A stretch of DNA of 64,000 nucleotides, taken from contig JAOASB010000007.1 in the NCBI GenBank assembly GCA_025210375.1, positions 62,001-126,000 of the forward strand, read 5' to 3'. A program made the translations under genes and the position numbers. Below, one piece after another: positions 44,063-51,879 of this stretch. Within the stretch, counting starts at the first letter, position 1; each line of letters starts with the position of its first letter. The DNA is from Maledivibacter sp. (GTDB taxonomy: Bacteria > Bacillota > Clostridia > Peptostreptococcales > Caminicellaceae). The notes below the pieces were generated by a model. The model made no database searches, had not been told where the DNA came from, and was given only the letters and a program-made list of their open reading frames with translations.

Positions 44063-44318
44063 TAATTACATAGTAGTAATAACTTTAATAGAAGTAAATA
44101 AAATGGAATTGTAATAAATATCCAAATTCTTTAGAAATAGCTTAATAAAAGACAAAAAAATTATTTTATGAATATTAATAAAGAAGCTAAGTCAGCAACA
44201 AAATTATCAAAGGAAGTTGTTTATCTCCTTATTGGTGTGCATAGTGACTATGTTATATCATTTTAGAGGGATAACATAAATATTAGGAACCCATAAAATT
44301 TATTGAAGGAGTGAAAAG

Positions 44319-45623
44319 ATGGATAAGAATTTTGAGGAGAAAATCATTGGTTATAGGAGAGAGTTTCATAAATACCCTGAGACGTCGTGGAAAGAATTTA
44401 GAACCACTGCAAGAATAGCGGAGATTTTAAATTCCTTAGGATATAAGAAAATAAAAATGGGTTTAGAAGTAGTAGATTCAAATATTATTATAGATCCAAT
44501 TAAGCTTAATAAGGAAGAAATACAAATAGAAATGAAAAGAGCTATACAACAAGGAGCTAAAGAAGAATGGGTTAATAAAACTAGCGGATATCCTGGGTTA
44601 GTTGCTGAATTAGACACTGGTATCGATGGACCGGTTACAGCATTTAGATTTGATATAGATGCCTTAAGTAATTATGAAATTTATGAAAAAGGACATAGAC
44701 CTTATGATGAAGGTTTTGCCTCTGTAAATGAAAGTAGTGTACATGCATGTGGGCATGATGGACATACTGCTATTGGTTTGGGATTAGCCGAAAAAGTCAT
44801 TGGAAATAAAGAGCAATTTAAAGGAATTATAAAATTCATCTTTCAACCATCAGAAGAAGCAGGACCTGGAGCATCTTCCATGGTACAGAAAGGTGTAGTA
44901 GATACAGTTGATTATTTATTTGCGATGCACCTTTGTTTAAGCCACCAAGGAAAGCCTTTGCCATCTAATACATTAGCTGGAGGATGTAGTGATTTTTTAA
45001 GTATTAAAGGTTATGATGTATATTTTGAGGGCAAATCTGCACACCCTTGCGGTGCATCACAAGAAGGTAAAAATGCACTTCTCGCTGCATGTACAGCAGC
45101 ACTAAACATACATTCTATAGCACCCCATGAAGAAGGTTTATTTAGAGTCAATGTAGGAGAAATCCATGCTGGAGTTGGTAGAAATACAATTGCTCCAAAT
45201 GCACATATAAAGCTTGAAGTAAGAGGTGAAAATGACAATATAACAGAATACGGCAAAACCCGTATTTTAACAATATTAGAGGCTGCAGCTAAAATGTATG
45301 ACTTAAAGTATGAATTAGTTGATTACGGAGGAACACCAAGTGGTAATTCTGATACACATATGATTGAACTAGTTAAAGAAGCAGCAGAAAATGTAGAATG
45401 GTTCAAAGAAATTTATGATTATGGAAATGTTGGTGGTAGTGATGATGCAACTGTAATGATGAAAAGAGTACAGGAGAGAGGAGGCGGAGCAGTATATTTT
45501 GGAATAGGTGCAGATAGTCCTCAACCGTTACATAATTGTAAATTTGATTTTGATGAAAATGCATTAATAGCAACAATAGATTTATGTATAAATATCATTA
45601 AAAAAATTAATGGAAAGAGGTAA
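44319..45623 (+). CDS. M20 amidohydrolase (AbgB type), second copy
   Basis: The 434-residue product is a paralogue of the hydrolase at 27803, with identical length and the same motifs: RREFHKYPETSWKEFRT at the start, FDIDALSNYE, VHACGHDGHTAIGLGLAE, FQPSEEAGPGAS and HPCGASQEGKNALLAACTAA. It should remove an acyl or aminoacyl group from a conjugated amino acid in the cytoplasm. It is the first gene behind the sigma-54 promoter and is co-transcribed with a sodium symporter, in contrast to the first copy, which pairs with AbgT. The different transporter suggests a different substrate. Confidence 0.88.
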   Translation: MDKNFEEKIIGYRREFHKYPETSWKEFRTTARIAEILNSLGYKKIKMGLEVVDSNIIIDPIKLNKEEIQIEMKRAIQQGAKEEWVNKTSGYPGLVAELDTGIDGPVTAFRFDIDALSNYEIYEKGHRPYDEGFASVNESSVHACGHDGHTAIGLGLAEKVIGNKEQFKGIIKFIFQPSEEAGPGASSMVQKGVVDTVDYLFAMHLCLSHQGKPLPSNTLAGGCSDFLSIKGYDVYFEGKSAHPCGASQEGKNALLAACTAALNIHSIAPHEEGLFRVNVGEIHAGVGRNTIAPNAHIKLEVRGENDNITEYGKTRILTILEAAAKMYDLKYELVDYGGTPSGNSDTHMIELVKEAAENVEWFKEIYDYGNVGGSDDATVMMKRVQERGGGAVYFGIGADSPQPLHNCKFDFDENALIATIDLCINIIKKINGKR

Positions 45624-45682
45624 TAATTAATAAATAATATGTTTGGGTGTATAAAAAAATATTGTTAATTTGGAGGGGTTTT

Positions 45683-47104
45683 ATGAATATATTGGATATT
45701 TTAGGTATAATTCTTGTATTTGCAACAGTAGCGTATATAGGTTATCGTTCATCAAAAAGTATTAAAAATTCAGAGGATTTTCTAATAGCTGGAAGATCTT
45801 TAGGAAAAATGCAGGCAGGTCTTAGTATGGCAGCATCTGACCTCGGAGGAAGTGGTCTTATAGGAGCCGCAGCATATTGCTATACTGTTGGTATTGCAGG
45901 AGCATGGTGGAATTGGTGTGCAGCACCAGCGTTTATTATTCTAGGACTTTTTTTTGTTCAAAGATTAAGACCTTTAGCAGTATCTACAGGACCAGAGTTT
46001 TTGGAAAGAAGATACGATAAAAAATCAAGGTTAATTTCTTCAGTAATGCAAATATGTTCAGGAGCTGCATCATTGTCAGCACAGTTTGTAGTTGCCGCTG
46101 TAGCATTAAATGTTATAGCAGGTATTGATCAAAACTTAGCATTAGGATTAAGTGTAATATTTGTACTTTTATACACAATGGGTGGAGGACTAATAGCCGT
46201 TGTAAATACAGATGTATTTCAATTTTTTATATTAGTAGGGTCTATTCTCGTAGCACTTCCATTAGCTTTAAATAATGTAGGGGGCTTTGGGGAACTAATA
46301 AATTCTGTGCCAGAGGAGTTCTTTAATATTGGGGCAATAGGTTATTGGACTCCGATTTCATGGATATTAATGTGCTTCTTTACTTACTCTACTAGCCAAG
46401 CTTTTTTACAAAGAGTTTTTGCATCTAAAGATACTAGTACAGCAAAATTTGCGTATGTATTCACAGGAATAACATATATATTCTACGGAGCAGCAGTTGG
46501 ATTAATCGGAATAGTAGTTTCAGTGATGATGCCTGGACTAGCTGATACAAATGCAGCATATCCACTATTAATAAAGGAAATACTTCCTGAAGGATTGGTG
46601 GGAATAGCATTAGGTGGAATATTTGCAGCTACAATGTCAACTTCTGATTCAAAATTAATGTCAATAACACATTTATTTGTTAATGATATTTACAAGCCCT
46701 ATATAAATAAAGATGCTGATGATAAGAGTATTCTGCGTATGTCAAGAATTGTGACCTTGGCTTGTTGTGTATTGGCAGTTGGCTTTGCTTTGTTATTTAA
46801 AGATTTAATAAAAATAGTATATATAGCAGGTTTATTCTATTCAACAGCGGTATTTTTCCCAATGATTTTAGGAACTTTTTGGAAAAGAGGAAATGCCCAA
46901 GGAGCCTTTGCAGGGATTATTAGTGCTATAGTGGTTGGATCAATATCAGAATTTTTCTTGAAAGGAAACTTTTCAGGAATTCTGGGGTTACCATCAAATA
47001 TTACAGGTTCACTTTCGGGATTAATTATATTTGTAATAGTATCATTAGCAACACCAAAACCATCTGAAGAAAAAATTGCTTTTATTAATGAATTAAATAA
47101 GTAA
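45683..47104 (+). CDS. Sodium:solute symporter family transporter (SSS)
   Basis: The 473-residue product has 13 or so membrane helices. It starts with DILGIILVFATVAYIGYRSSK and continues SEDFLIAGRSLGKMQAGLSMAASDLGGSGLIG, the family's Na+ and substrate region. TMSTSDSKLMSITHLFVNDIY near 325 carries the conserved Ser pair. ATG 45683 is preceded by GGAGGGG; the longer frame from 45647 is unlikely. The C-terminus ends VSLATPKPSEEKIAFINELNK. It probably imports the substrate of the neighbouring M20 hydrolase. Confidence 0.88.
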   Translation: MNILDILGIILVFATVAYIGYRSSKSIKNSEDFLIAGRSLGKMQAGLSMAASDLGGSGLIGAAAYCYTVGIAGAWWNWCAAPAFIILGLFFVQRLRPLAVSTGPEFLERRYDKKSRLISSVMQICSGAASLSAQFVVAAVALNVIAGIDQNLALGLSVIFVLLYTMGGGLIAVVNTDVFQFFILVGSILVALPLALNNVGGFGELINSVPEEFFNIGAIGYWTPISWILMCFFTYSTSQAFLQRVFASKDTSTAKFAYVFTGITYIFYGAAVGLIGIVVSVMMPGLADTNAAYPLLIKEILPEGLVGIALGGIFAATMSTSDSKLMSITHLFVNDIYKPYINKDADDKSILRMSRIVTLACCVLAVGFALLFKDLIKIVYIAGLFYSTAVFFPMILGTFWKRGNAQGAFAGIISAIVVGSISEFFLKGNFSGILGLPSNITGSLSGLIIFVIVSLATPKPSEEKIAFINELNK

Positions 47105-47283
47105 AATAAGTAAAATAAGCAATATTAGATACTTATTTTATATAAATATACATTGGTTAGTTTTTGTAAAAGAAAATTGGCAGTTAAGGATGAATAAATG
47201 AAATTGATAATTATTAAATTTTCAAGCTCAAAAATATTGGAATTTTAACTAAATCATAATGAAATAATTGAAGGAGAAGACTA

Positions 47284-48030
47284 ATGAAAAAAACAGTAAT
47301 TGGTATCGTAGGAAATACTCTCAAAACAATAACTGAAATATCTGGTGAAATAGAAAGGGCGTACGTTAATCGTAGCTATGTGAGAGCAGTGGAAAGGGCA
47401 GGGGGAATTCCTATTATAATCCCTTGTACTGGAAATGTTAAAATTATTGAAGCACAAGTTTCCCTTTGTGATGGTTTTCTATTTACAGGAGGAGAAGATA
47501 TAGATCCAAACCAATATGGTGAAGGACCATGTCTTAAACTAGGTCCAATTAAACCAGAGTTAGATATGTTTCAGTTAACATTCTTTAAAATTGTGCAAAA
47601 ATTAGACAAGCCAATATTAGGTATATGTAGAGGTCTTCAAGTTATTAACACTGGACTTGGTGGTACTTTATTCCAAGATATAGAATGTCAATGTAAAGAT
47701 GTTTATCAGCATTTTCAGACTGGAGGGCGTTCTCACAGTGTTCATAAAATTCAATTGAGTGAAGGCTCAGTGTTGAAAAATATTTTTCAGTCAGTAAATT
47801 TATCTGTTAATAGTCTTCATCATCAAAGTGTCAAAAAATTGGGGAAAGGCCTTAAGGTTTGTGCTGGCTCCGAAGATGGAATAATTGAAGCTATTGAATC
47901 TGATATGGGCAAAAAAATAATAGGTGTTCAGTGGCATCCAGAAGAGATGATTGATTCCACACCAGAGATGAATAAGCTATTTGATTGGCTTATAAAAGAA
48001 TCTAGTTTTAAACCATCTTTTATTAAATGA
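47284..48030 (+). CDS. Class I glutamine amidotransferase-like hydrolase (PuuD/gamma-Glu-GABA hydrolase family)
   Basis: This 248-residue cytoplasmic hydrolase of the C26 peptidase family contains IGIVGNT at the start, GFLFTGGEDIDPNQYGE, the nucleophile motif GICRGLQVINTGLGGTLFQDI (Cys near 115), LHHQSVKKLGKGL and GVQWHPEEM, so the Cys-His-Glu triad is intact. The best-known member cleaves gamma-glutamyl-GABA in putrescine breakdown. Here it lies at the end of the sigma-54-controlled set, so it may cleave a gamma-glutamyl conjugate imported by the symporter (inference). Confidence 0.87.
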   Translation: MKKTVIGIVGNTLKTITEISGEIERAYVNRSYVRAVERAGGIPIIIPCTGNVKIIEAQVSLCDGFLFTGGEDIDPNQYGEGPCLKLGPIKPELDMFQLTFFKIVQKLDKPILGICRGLQVINTGLGGTLFQDIECQCKDVYQHFQTGGRSHSVHKIQLSEGSVLKNIFQSVNLSVNSLHHQSVKKLGKGLKVCAGSEDGIIEAIESDMGKKIIGVQWHPEEMIDSTPEMNKLFDWLIKESSFKPSFIK

Positions 48031-48100
48031 GCATAGCTGGAACAAAAATGAAGGATTAGGTGAAAATACTTTTTTATTTAAAAATATACTTGTCCCCGTG

Positions 48101-48170
48101 ATTCTACGCGGTGGAAATATTCACTGTATTACTCAGCAACAACCGTTATGCAAATAATTAGCAAAAACAA
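48101..48170 (+). pseudogene. Copied tail of the agmatine deiminase gene
   Basis: GCGGTGGAAATATTCACTGT and the following bases to about 48143 match the aguA 3' end at 41534-41577 with very few differences, including the codons for the catalytic [12 protein letters not shown]. The 18-base box AATAATTAGCAAAAACAA at 48153-48170 matches 41584-41601 with one difference. The rest of aguA is missing, so this is a scar, not a gene. Confidence 0.85.
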
Positions 48171-48279
48171 TCCTCGGATTATTATCCGAATGTCATATCA
48201 ATATACTTCCGCCTACATATAAATATATATGTGGGCGGAACCTATGTTGAGAAGGCTATTTATCTATATCAAATAAAAA
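48153..48279 (+). pseudogene. Copied leader and first codons of the L,D-transpeptidase gene
   Basis: From AATAATTAGCAAAAACAA onward the DNA parallels 52707-52820: CCGAATGTCATAT, a hairpin with ACATATAAATATATATGT, then ATGTTGAGAAGG...TTTATC. After ATG at 48244 the frame reads MLRRLFIYIK and stops. It is a truncated copy of the ldt start, joined seamlessly to the aguA tail copy. Confidence 0.85.
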
Positions 48280-48317
48280 AATGACTGAAAATAGTATGAT
48301 GCATCAGTCATTTTGTA
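48279..48317. terminator. Terminator between the scar and the minus-strand membrane-protein pair
   Basis: AATGACTGA at about 48280 pairs with TCAGTCATT at about 48305. On the minus strand it is followed by a run of seven T, making it the likely terminator for the genes at 48363-49164. Confidence 0.75.
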
Positions 48318-48362
48318 TTACTTAGATCATGGTATTAAGATTGTTTTGTTTATGAATCACTT

Positions 48363-48791
48363 TTATTCACTATCTTCACTACTATTTTCTAAATCATTAG
48401 ATTCTACAATCTTCTCTTTATCTTGTTCTCTGAAAATCACTTTTGAAATATGGGGAGATAATTTCACACCTATAACAACAAATATTGCTATAATAAAGGT
48501 CTCTATTCCAGCCTTAATACTTACACCCTTCATAACTAAAGCAGAAATAAAATCCGTTAATACACAAAATCCAAGGGCTCCCCATACTCCTGCCTTATCG
48601 AAAACATATACCATTAACATTAGTAACGGAATGGATACTACGATCCCTAATAAAACAGTATATAATAACGAAAAACTAGAATAATTGCTCAGAATATGTA
48701 TCATTCCAGCCATCCTCGGGCATACCACAAAGAATGCAAAACCTAAGCTTGCTGTTATATTTTCCTTTGTAAAACCCAACTTATTTTCCAT
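48363..48791 (-). CDS. Small membrane protein, paralogue of the next gene (CPRMAGM motif), iron-regulated
   Basis: This 142-residue protein has three to four hydrophobic segments and a charged C-terminal tail. The segment FFVVCPRMAGMIHILSNYS near the start, GVWGALGFCVLTDFISALVM in the middle and FVVIGVKLSPHIS near the end are shared with the gene at 48814, so the two are tandem duplicates. I do not recognise the family. The start is chosen at ATG 48791 with GAGGTG ahead. Its only promoter appears to be the one with a Fur box at 49320-49338, so a role in iron (or metal) homeostasis is likely. Pairing suggests a heteromeric membrane complex. Confidence 0.7.
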   Translation of the reverse strand: MENKLGFTKENITASLGFAFFVVCPRMAGMIHILSNYSSFSLLYTVLLGIVVSIPLLMLMVYVFDKAGVWGALGFCVLTDFISALVMKGVSIKAGIETFIIAIFVVIGVKLSPHISKVIFREQDKEKIVESNDLENSSEDSE

Positions 48792-48813
48792 GGTCATCAC
48801 CTCTATGTACAAT

Positions 48814-49164
48814 TTAGAATCCTAATATAAGACTTGATATCATTGGTGATAATTTCACACCTAGTATAACAAATATAGCTATTATACAGGTCTCTATGGC
48901 CGCCTTATTACTAATTTCATTCATAATAAAAGCAGCGGCGAAATCAGTTAATACACAGATAATAATGGCTCCCCATATACCCATATAATTAAAAGCTAAT
49001 ACCATCAATAATAACAATGGTATAGATAATAAGGTACCCACCAAGACTGTCCTTAGTATTGAAGCATTTGAATGTTTATTAATAACATGCATCATCCCAG
49101 CCATTCTTGGACAAACAATAAATAGACCAAAGGCAATAATTGAAATAAACATTTGACTTGCCAT
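48814..49164 (-). CDS. Small membrane protein, first of a Fur-box-controlled paralogous pair
   Basis: The 116-residue product is almost entirely hydrophobic, with segments LFIVCPRMAGMMHVINKHS, VLVGTLLSIPLLLLMVLAF, GIWGAIIICVLTDFAAAFIM and IIAIFVILGVKLSPMISS. It is paralogous to the gene at 48363, which starts 22 bp downstream. Conserved Cys and Arg in CPRMAG and Lys in GVKLSP lie near membrane edges. ATG 49164 is preceded by GGAGGTG; the frame from 49188 has no RBS. The leader contains a full 104-bp family A repeat between promoter and gene. Function unknown; iron-responsive expression is inferred from the Fur box. Confidence 0.7.
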   Translation of the reverse strand: MASQMFISIIAFGLFIVCPRMAGMMHVINKHSNASILRTVLVGTLLSIPLLLLMVLAFNYMGIWGAIIICVLTDFAAAFIMNEISNKAAIETCIIAIFVILGVKLSPMISSLILGF

Positions 49165-49199
49165 TACTACACCTCCAATTAAATCCATAGGCTAACCTA

Positions 49200-49303
49200 T
49201 ATAGAGATTCCAGTGAAAACTTTGATTTATACATGTCCAAAACTCCCAGAAACACTGAGTAGTTGTAGATGTATAAATTAAGATTTACTTGGAACTCTCT
49301 ATA
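49200..49303 (+). repeat. Dispersed hairpin repeat family A, 104-bp copy in a Fur-controlled leader
   Basis: It runs TATAGAGATTCC to GGAACTCTCTATA, exactly 104 bp like the copies at 556 and 24429 but more diverged. It lies in the transcribed leader of the two membrane-protein genes, so it would form a hairpin in their mRNA. Confidence 0.7.
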
Positions 49304-49319
49304 TGATAATCAAATTATT

Positions 49320-49370
49320 GGTAATGATAATCGTTATCTTTATAATATTCCTATATAGATAATTTGTCAA
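49320..49370 (-). promoter_or_regulatory. Promoter with Fur box for the membrane-protein pair
   Basis: On the minus strand, TTGACA (49370-49365) and TATTAT (49347-49342) are separated by 17 bp. Directly downstream lies GGTAATGATAATCGTTATC at 49320-49338 (plus-strand reading), which matches the 19-bp Fur consensus GATAATGATAATCATTATC at 17 positions. The site covers the expected transcription start, a classic position for iron-dependent repression. Confidence 0.85.
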
Positions 49371-49498
49371 TTAATTCTATTGTTAGATCATAATGGAATA
49401 GAGTTATTAAAAGATTGGTCAAGGGAGATATAGTTGAAAATAAACCACGGATTTCGATAAATAACCATATTTGAATATGTAAAACTCAAGTAAACTTA

Positions 49499-49610
49499 TT
49501 GAGGAAATTGCATAATTATAACTTGGCACAATTGCATAATAAATGTGGTATGCCTCTAGGGCACTTAAGACTATATGTATTAGTAAGTTTTTAAGGATTG
49601 TAATATGCTA
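49499..49610 (+). repeat. Dispersed repeat family B, diverged copy
   Basis: It begins TTGAGGAAATTGCATAATTA, continues ACTTGGCACAATTGCATAAT as in the copies at 37661 and 58907, and ends near TAATATGCTATTG. It abuts the -35 of the T-box promoter. Confidence 0.6.
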
Positions 49611-49639
49611 TTGACAAACTATAAATTGTAATATATAAT
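49611..49639 (+). promoter_or_regulatory. Consensus promoter of the trpXYZ T-box transcript
   Basis: TTGACA at 49611-49616 and TATAAT at 49634-49639 are perfect hexamers with the ideal 17-bp spacer. The T-box leader starts shortly downstream. Confidence 0.85.
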
Positions 49640-49669
49640 TTCTCTAATACAAAAATTTAATATTTAAAA

Positions 49670-49942
49670 CTGTGATTGAGAGTAGTAGGTTTATGGAATA
49701 ATTACAGAGAATCAGACATTGGTGAGAGTTTGATATTGTGAAATAAACTGAATGGACTCATGAGTTGAAGCTGAAATAATAGTAGGTGACACGGTTTTCT
49801 CCCGTTACAGAGATAGAATATCGGATGAAAAATCCCGTATTTGAAAAGAGATAAAGGTGTTCTATTTATACCTTTAAAAGAGGTGGTACCGCGATATATT
49901 CGCCCTCTATGCACTATTAAGTGCATAGAGGGCTTTTTATTT
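49670..49942 (+). promoter_or_regulatory. T-box riboswitch, tryptophan-specific (UGG specifier)
   Basis: The leader has a stem I region with AGAGAATCAGACATTGGTGAG, and a specifier loop in which TGG (49753-49755) precedes ACTCATGAG. The T-box sequence AAGAGGTGGTACCGCG is at 49878-49893. A terminator follows (GCCCTCTATGCAC/GTGCATAGAGGGC with T-run, 49902-49942). Uncharged tRNA-Trp would stabilise the antiterminator and switch on the transporter genes behind it. The UGG assignment agrees with the identity of those genes. Confidence 0.92.
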
Positions 49943-50053
49943 TGTAAAGGAGGGATTTTATGGCACTGACATTTATCTGAAGGTTATTATATAGATTTGG
50001 TTTTAATAGCATTAAAAATTTAAAAATATTAAAGAAAATTCAGGAGGTATATT

Positions 50054-51004
50054 ATGATGATGAGATTAAGAAAATTAAGTATATTGATGATTGCATTATT
50101 CCTTATTTTAACTGGGTGTGGGCAAAATAATAGTTCAAAGAAATTAATCCAAATTGGCATGACTCAGATAGTAGAACATCCTTCATTAGATGATATTAAA
50201 CAAGGTATTGTAGATGCATTAAATGAAAATGGTTATGGGGAAGGTGAAAAGATAAATATAGAGTTTAAAAATGCTCAAGGGAATATGGAAAATACTCAAT
50301 TGATTGCAAAGTCCTTTGACAAAAAGGATTTAGTTGTAGCTATAAGTACTCCAAGTGCCCAAGCGGCTTTTAACAATTTAAAGAGTATGCCCATAATTTT
50401 TTCAGGAGTTACTGATCCCGAGAGTGCTGGTTTAGTAGGGAAAAATATTACCGGTGTAAGTGATATGACCCCTGTAGGGAAACAACTACAACTATTAAAA
50501 ACACTTATTCCCGATGCTAAAAGAGTGGGTATAGTATATAATTCCAGTGAGTTGAATTCTGAAATTCAAGTAAATATTGCCAAAAAAGAAGCTGCAAAAT
50601 TGGGTTTAGAGCTGGAGATAGCATCTATTACTAATACCAATGAAATGGCATTGGCATTAGATAAAGTACTTAAAAATGTAGATGTATTATATACACATGT
50701 AGATAATACTTTAGCATCATCATACCCATTAATTGTAAAGAAATCCGAGGAATTAAATATACCAATAATTGGGGCCGTTGATGATTTTGTTAAACAAGGG
50801 GCATTGGCAACGGAGGGAATAAATAATTACAAAGTTGGATATCAAACCGGTCATATGATTGCAAATATACTAAAGGGTGAAGAAATTTCAAATATTCCAT
50901 TTGAGACATTAAAGGATACAGAACTTATTATAAATAAAAAAGCAGTTGAAAAATACAATATAGCTTTACCCGAGGAGATAAAAGAAAGGGCAATATTTAG
51001 GTAA
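50054..51004 (+). CDS. trpX: Tryptophan ABC transporter, substrate-binding lipoprotein
   Basis: This 316-residue lipoprotein has a signal peptide ending in the lipobox LTGC (Cys near 22) and the ABC_sub_bind fold: IQIGMTQIVEHPSLDDIKQGIVDAL, STPSAQAAFNNL, IFSGVTDPESAGLVG and YTHVDNTLASSYPLIVK. This family is the receptor of TrpXYZ-type importers, and the UGG T-box leader supports tryptophan as the ligand. It is the first gene of the set; the permease follows after 11 bp. Confidence 0.88.
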   Translation: MMMRLRKLSILMIALFLILTGCGQNNSSKKLIQIGMTQIVEHPSLDDIKQGIVDALNENGYGEGEKINIEFKNAQGNMENTQLIAKSFDKKDLVVAISTPSAQAAFNNLKSMPIIFSGVTDPESAGLVGKNITGVSDMTPVGKQLQLLKTLIPDAKRVGIVYNSSELNSEIQVNIAKKEAAKLGLELEIASITNTNEMALALDKVLKNVDVLYTHVDNTLASSYPLIVKKSEELNIPIIGAVDDFVKQGALATEGINNYKVGYQTGHMIANILKGEEISNIPFETLKDTELIINKKAVEKYNIALPEEIKERAIFR

Positions 51005-51015
51005 GGGGGAGTAGT

Positions 51016-51861
51016 ATGAATATAATTTCAATTCTTGAACAAGGATTTATATTTGCAATAACAGCATTAGGAGTTAGTATATCCTATAAAATATTAAACT
51101 TTCCAGACTTATCTGTTGATGGTAGCTTTCCTTTAGGGGCTGCCGTCACCTGTGCAATTATAATAAATGGATATTCACCATTTATGGCTTTACTCATGGC
51201 TTTATTGGCAGGCGCTATTTCTGGATTTTTTACTGGATATATCCATACTAAATTCAATATAACAAATCTACTATCGGGAATAATTGTAATGATAGGTCTA
51301 TACAGTATCAATTTAAGAATAATGGGAAAGGCAAATGTCCATGTTTTTAACCAAAATCATATATTCAAAAGCAAGTATCCTGCTTTATTGATTATATTGG
51401 TATTGATAATTTTGTGCAAATTACTAATGGATTATTTGCTAAAGACTAAATTTGGATATATTTTAAGGGCCTTAGGGAATAACCCTAATGTAGTAAATTC
51501 CCTTGGACTTGATGATAAGAAATATAAAATAATTGGACTTATGATAGCCAATGGACTAGTTTCATTATCGGGAGGTATTTTAGCCCAGTATCAAGGATTT
51601 GCAGATATAAGTATGGGTACAGGTATATTAGTTACAGGACTTGCTTCTATTATATTAGGTGAACAAATTTTTAAAACAAATAAGCATATTAAATTAACTA
51701 CCATAGTTATAATCGGAAGTATTATCTATAGATTAATCATTGCTTTATCATTGGAGATTGGCTTTACAGCCAGTGATTTAAAGTTAATAACAGCATTAAT
51801 TTTACTGGGCATATTAATAATTGACAGCAAAAAACATCATGTAAAAAAGTTATTAACTTAA
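51016..51861 (+). CDS. trpY: Tryptophan ABC transporter, permease
   Basis: This 281-residue membrane protein with eight or so helices is of the branched-chain-type permease family. It has FAITALGVSISYKILNFPDLSVDGSFPLGAA near the start, the loop YILRALGNNPNVVNSLGLDDKKYKIIGLM (two parts), and GFADISMGTGILVTGLASIILGE. The NFPDLSVDG motif is typical of TrpY-like permeases. GGGGGAG precedes the ATG. It is co-transcribed with trpX and trpZ. Confidence 0.88.
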   Translation: MNIISILEQGFIFAITALGVSISYKILNFPDLSVDGSFPLGAAVTCAIIINGYSPFMALLMALLAGAISGFFTGYIHTKFNITNLLSGIIVMIGLYSINLRIMGKANVHVFNQNHIFKSKYPALLIILVLIILCKLLMDYLLKTKFGYILRALGNNPNVVNSLGLDDKKYKIIGLMIANGLVSLSGGILAQYQGFADISMGTGILVTGLASIILGEQIFKTNKHIKLTTIVIIGSIIYRLIIALSLEIGFTASDLKLITALILLGILIIDSKKHHVKKLLT

Positions 51862-51879
51862 AGTGTTAGAGGTGATCAA

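Noticed and set aside
48313..48684. 123-residue plus-strand frame over the membrane-protein gene
   Set aside because: It is antisense to the paralogous membrane protein, whose conservation with its neighbour shows the minus strand is the coding one.
49520..49536. TTGGCAC...TTGCAT inside the family B repeat as a sigma-54 promoter
   Set aside because: Only seven bases separate GG and GC instead of the required ten. The same is true for the family B copy at 58930.
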